From positions 401,976-465,975 of the forward strand of contig NZ_FTNK01000004.1 of NCBI RefSeq assembly GCF_900156375.1: 64,000 nucleotides of DNA. The letters run 5' to 3'. Numbering within the stretch: position 1 is the stretch's first letter; every line of letters begins with the position of its first letter. This document shows, in pieces, positions 62,510 through 64,000 of the stretch. A program made the translations under genes and the position numbers. The notes under the pieces were generated by a model. The model was not told where the DNA came from and searched no databases. It was given only the letters and a program-made list of their open reading frames with translations. This stretch comes from Paenibacillus macquariensis (GTDB lineage: Bacteria > Bacillota > Bacilli > Paenibacillales > Paenibacillaceae).

Positions 62510-63409
62510 TTACTGACGGGGGAGCTGCAATACTTTTGTACACGAATACACATGTTTGCTGCTTGAATTGCATGTTCTAAGATTAATCGCCCTAACTCGT
62601 TCTGATGTTACCAATTTATAGCGTTCTTTCCCTTTTGGCCAGGTGCCTAATAAGCAACACTTCGGGCTAAGTGGAAACGTCATCTCCACAGATGGGCTAC
62701 TTCTAAATCCATCCCCAAAAAAATTGGAAGTATTCTTCGGGTTCAAGAGAACAACGGGATTATCCGAAGTTACAAAGTAAACACCTGATGGTGCGATAAG
62801 GAACTCCCATCTCATATTAAAAATTACTTCCGATATTTTTTCTGCCAAATCGATCATCAATTGTATACTTCTCTCCTGTGGCACTTCGATGGTATAACGA
62901 TCCGACTGAATAAACTCAATTAGACCATCAATATCATGATCGTTTTCTTCTCCATTGAGCCTATCGACTTCTTTTAAGACTCCATGAAGATATTCGGGAT
63001 GCGCACTGGCCACTTGCATAATCATTTTGCTTATATCACTTGTAAATCTATTTACGTTTTCTCGAAAGTTTGGAACTCTTGTGTGCATATAATAAATAAA
63101 TTCAGATAACAGAGCCTTTTCGTGAATTGTTATTGATTTGTTATTAATAGTAATATTGTGAAGAATCTTTCCTGCTTCCCCCTCAAAGAGACTGAAAGCA
63201 TGCTCAAGTTCTTGGCTCACCTCACCATCATCGGTTCGGACATTATAATATCCATTACCGTGAGCCACATTTTTCGGTGCTTTTGCCTTAGGTTGATCGT
63301 CTGGAGTATGGACCCATAAATATGGCTCATACGGCGGAACCACAGTCTTGTCCAAATATTTTTTTAAATAAAACTGCGGTATATAGTGTTGCGCCCTGTA
63401 TTTGCCCAT
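62510..63409 (-). CDS. DUF4238-family protein
   Basis: A 299-residue soluble protein with the DUF4238 hallmark at its N-terminus (YRAQHYIPQFYLKKYLD) and the later ITSDNPVVLLNP-like segment (YFVTSDNPVVLLNPKN), then PLSPKCCLLGTW. Activity unknown; the His-rich start and SDNP motif suggest a metal-dependent enzyme. Such proteins often lie in mobile and defence-rich regions, as here. Start ATG 63409 has the purine-rich AAAGGGTG upstream on the minus strand. It appears complete and monocistronic. Confidence 0.88.
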   Translation of the reverse strand: MGKYRAQHYIPQFYLKKYLDKTVVPPYEPYLWVHTPDDQPKAKAPKNVAHGNGYYNVRTDDGEVSQELEHAFSLFEGEAGKILHNITINNKSITIHEKALLSEFIYYMHTRVPNFRENVNRFTSDISKMIMQVASAHPEYLHGVLKEVDRLNGEENDHDIDGLIEFIQSDRYTIEVPQERSIQLMIDLAEKISEVIFNMRWEFLIAPSGVYFVTSDNPVVLLNPKNTSNFFGDGFRSSPSVEMTFPLSPKCCLLGTWPKGKERYKLVTSERVRAINLRTCNSSSKHVYSCTKVLQLPRQ

Positions 63410-63570
63410 AAATTCACCCTTTCAACGTGGTTATATCCCTATTGTATACTATTTTGTGCCTTTATCTCTTCGTTACCGTTAATATCTTACCTCAACATTT
63501 TCAATCATAAAAAGTGTAGATACCAAGCAGCAAACTGCTTTTCGGTCGGCTCTTTTTGACCTGCAATTAA

Positions 63571-63664
63571 ACTAACAGGACACAATAGTTGAATGATACA
63601 CATTGATGAGCAGGTGCTACGGTATTCTGCCTTTTTCATTGAACTAACGGGCAGGATAGCGTAA
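63571..63664. repeat. CTAACGGG-family repeats, copies 3 and 4
   Basis: CTAACAGGACACAATAGTTG from 63572, and CTAACGGGCAGGATAGCGTA from 63643, 71 bases apart. They lie between the DUF4238 start and the next gene. The first resembles the copy at 52797, the second the copy at 51759. There is no gene in 63410-63826. Confidence 0.65.
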
Positions 63665-63826
63665 TGAACGTCACTTCTTCGCTTACAACCTTTCCCTGTA
63701 ATAAACGTTATATTAGTAACTAGGGTGATTGGGAAGGAAGATCAGGCTGTTAAATAGTCCAATGATGGAAACAAGGTGAAAGTACAAATTAATAATAAAA
63801 TTTTCGAAAAAAGGAGTCGTTAAAGA

Positions 63827-64000
63827 ATGAAACGAATATTTTCAGTGGTTTTTCTTATTTTTCTACTAGTAATTACTTCTTTACCTGCTTATGCTGCAGC
63901 TGCAACAAACATTCAAATCAAGGTTGACGGTGTTGTTATTCCATCCGAGGTGGATCCAGAAATCAGGAACACCCGTACAATGGTACCTTTGCGTGTTATC
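63827..64000 (+). CDS. Secreted protein with copper-amine-oxidase N-domain (partial)
   Basis: ATG 63827 after AAGGAG opens a signal peptide (IFSVVFLIFLLVITSLPAYA, cleavage after AYA-A). The start of the Cu_amine_oxidN1 domain follows (NIQIKVDGVVIPSEVDPEIR, MVPLRVI). This domain is common at the N-terminus of Paenibacillus exported proteins and is unrelated to copper catalysis there. The gene runs off the window at 64000 after 58 codons. Confidence 0.88.
   Translation, partial: MKRIFSVVFLIFLLVITSLPAYAAAATNIQIKVDGVVIPSEVDPEIRNTRTMVPLRVI

Overview
The window looks like a chromosomal stretch of a Paenibacillus-type Firmicute. Gene starts carry strong GGAGG ribosome sites, and there are many intrinsic terminators. 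Typical gut- and soil-Paenibacillus gene types are present: YesM/YesN two-component pairs, LplB/LplC-type sugar importers with a polymer-sized lipoprotein, Cache-AraC regulators, Gfo/Idh/MocA dehydrogenases and a copper-amine-oxidase N-domain protein. This assignment is inference from gene content; there is no rRNA or core phylogenetic marker.

1-10.9 kb is ordinary accessory chromosome: an XRE repressor, a truncated LuxR gene, a FusB-type EF-G-binding protein, a Btr-like AraC/substrate-binding regulator next to a Fur-boxed siderophore-binding lipoprotein, a DrrAB-type ABC exporter, an unrecognised protein with an internal duplication, and an ArsR/oxidoreductase pair. From 10.9 to 18.3 kb lies a scattered tRNA-Ala(GGC) family: one clean gene, one divergent full-length copy and two fragments. 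Between the copies sit a MalT-like regulator, a quinone-oxidoreductase-like enzyme and an ECF41 sigma factor with its oxidoreductase partner. A TniQ fragment follows.

18.7-43.4 kb is carbohydrate metabolism. An AraC regulator is divergent from a four-gene dehydrogenase/isomerase operon whose third gene has an in-frame TGA. Next come a scrap yard (radC tail, a 165-bp duplication, a dead histidine kinase), a GH35 beta-galactosidase and a YesM/YesN pair whose response regulator is frameshifted. The last part is a PhyH-LacI-AraC-permease-permease-lipoprotein-glycosidase locus. The glycosidase is cut off at its C-terminus.

43.4-50.2 kb is a mobile element with four tightly coupled genes: two canonical tyrosine recombinases, a large HTH-rich protein with a degenerate recombinase domain between them, and an HTH/coiled-coil protein. 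TGCACA repeats lie at both ends, and its left edge coincides with the truncation of the glycosidase. From 50.2 kb on, the DNA is AT-richer and patchy: an intact IS110 with a probable bridge-RNA region, cassette-like single genes separated by a CTAACGGG repeat, IS30 and IS110 remnants, and a cluster that looks like a defence island. The island holds a DndB-like DGQHR protein divergent from an XRE regulator, a two-gene module of an Hsp90/sacsin-type ATPase and an AlbA_2-TIR protein, and a DUF4238 protein. The ATPase/AlbA_2-TIR pair (57.1-60.6 kb) is the best candidate for an undescribed system.
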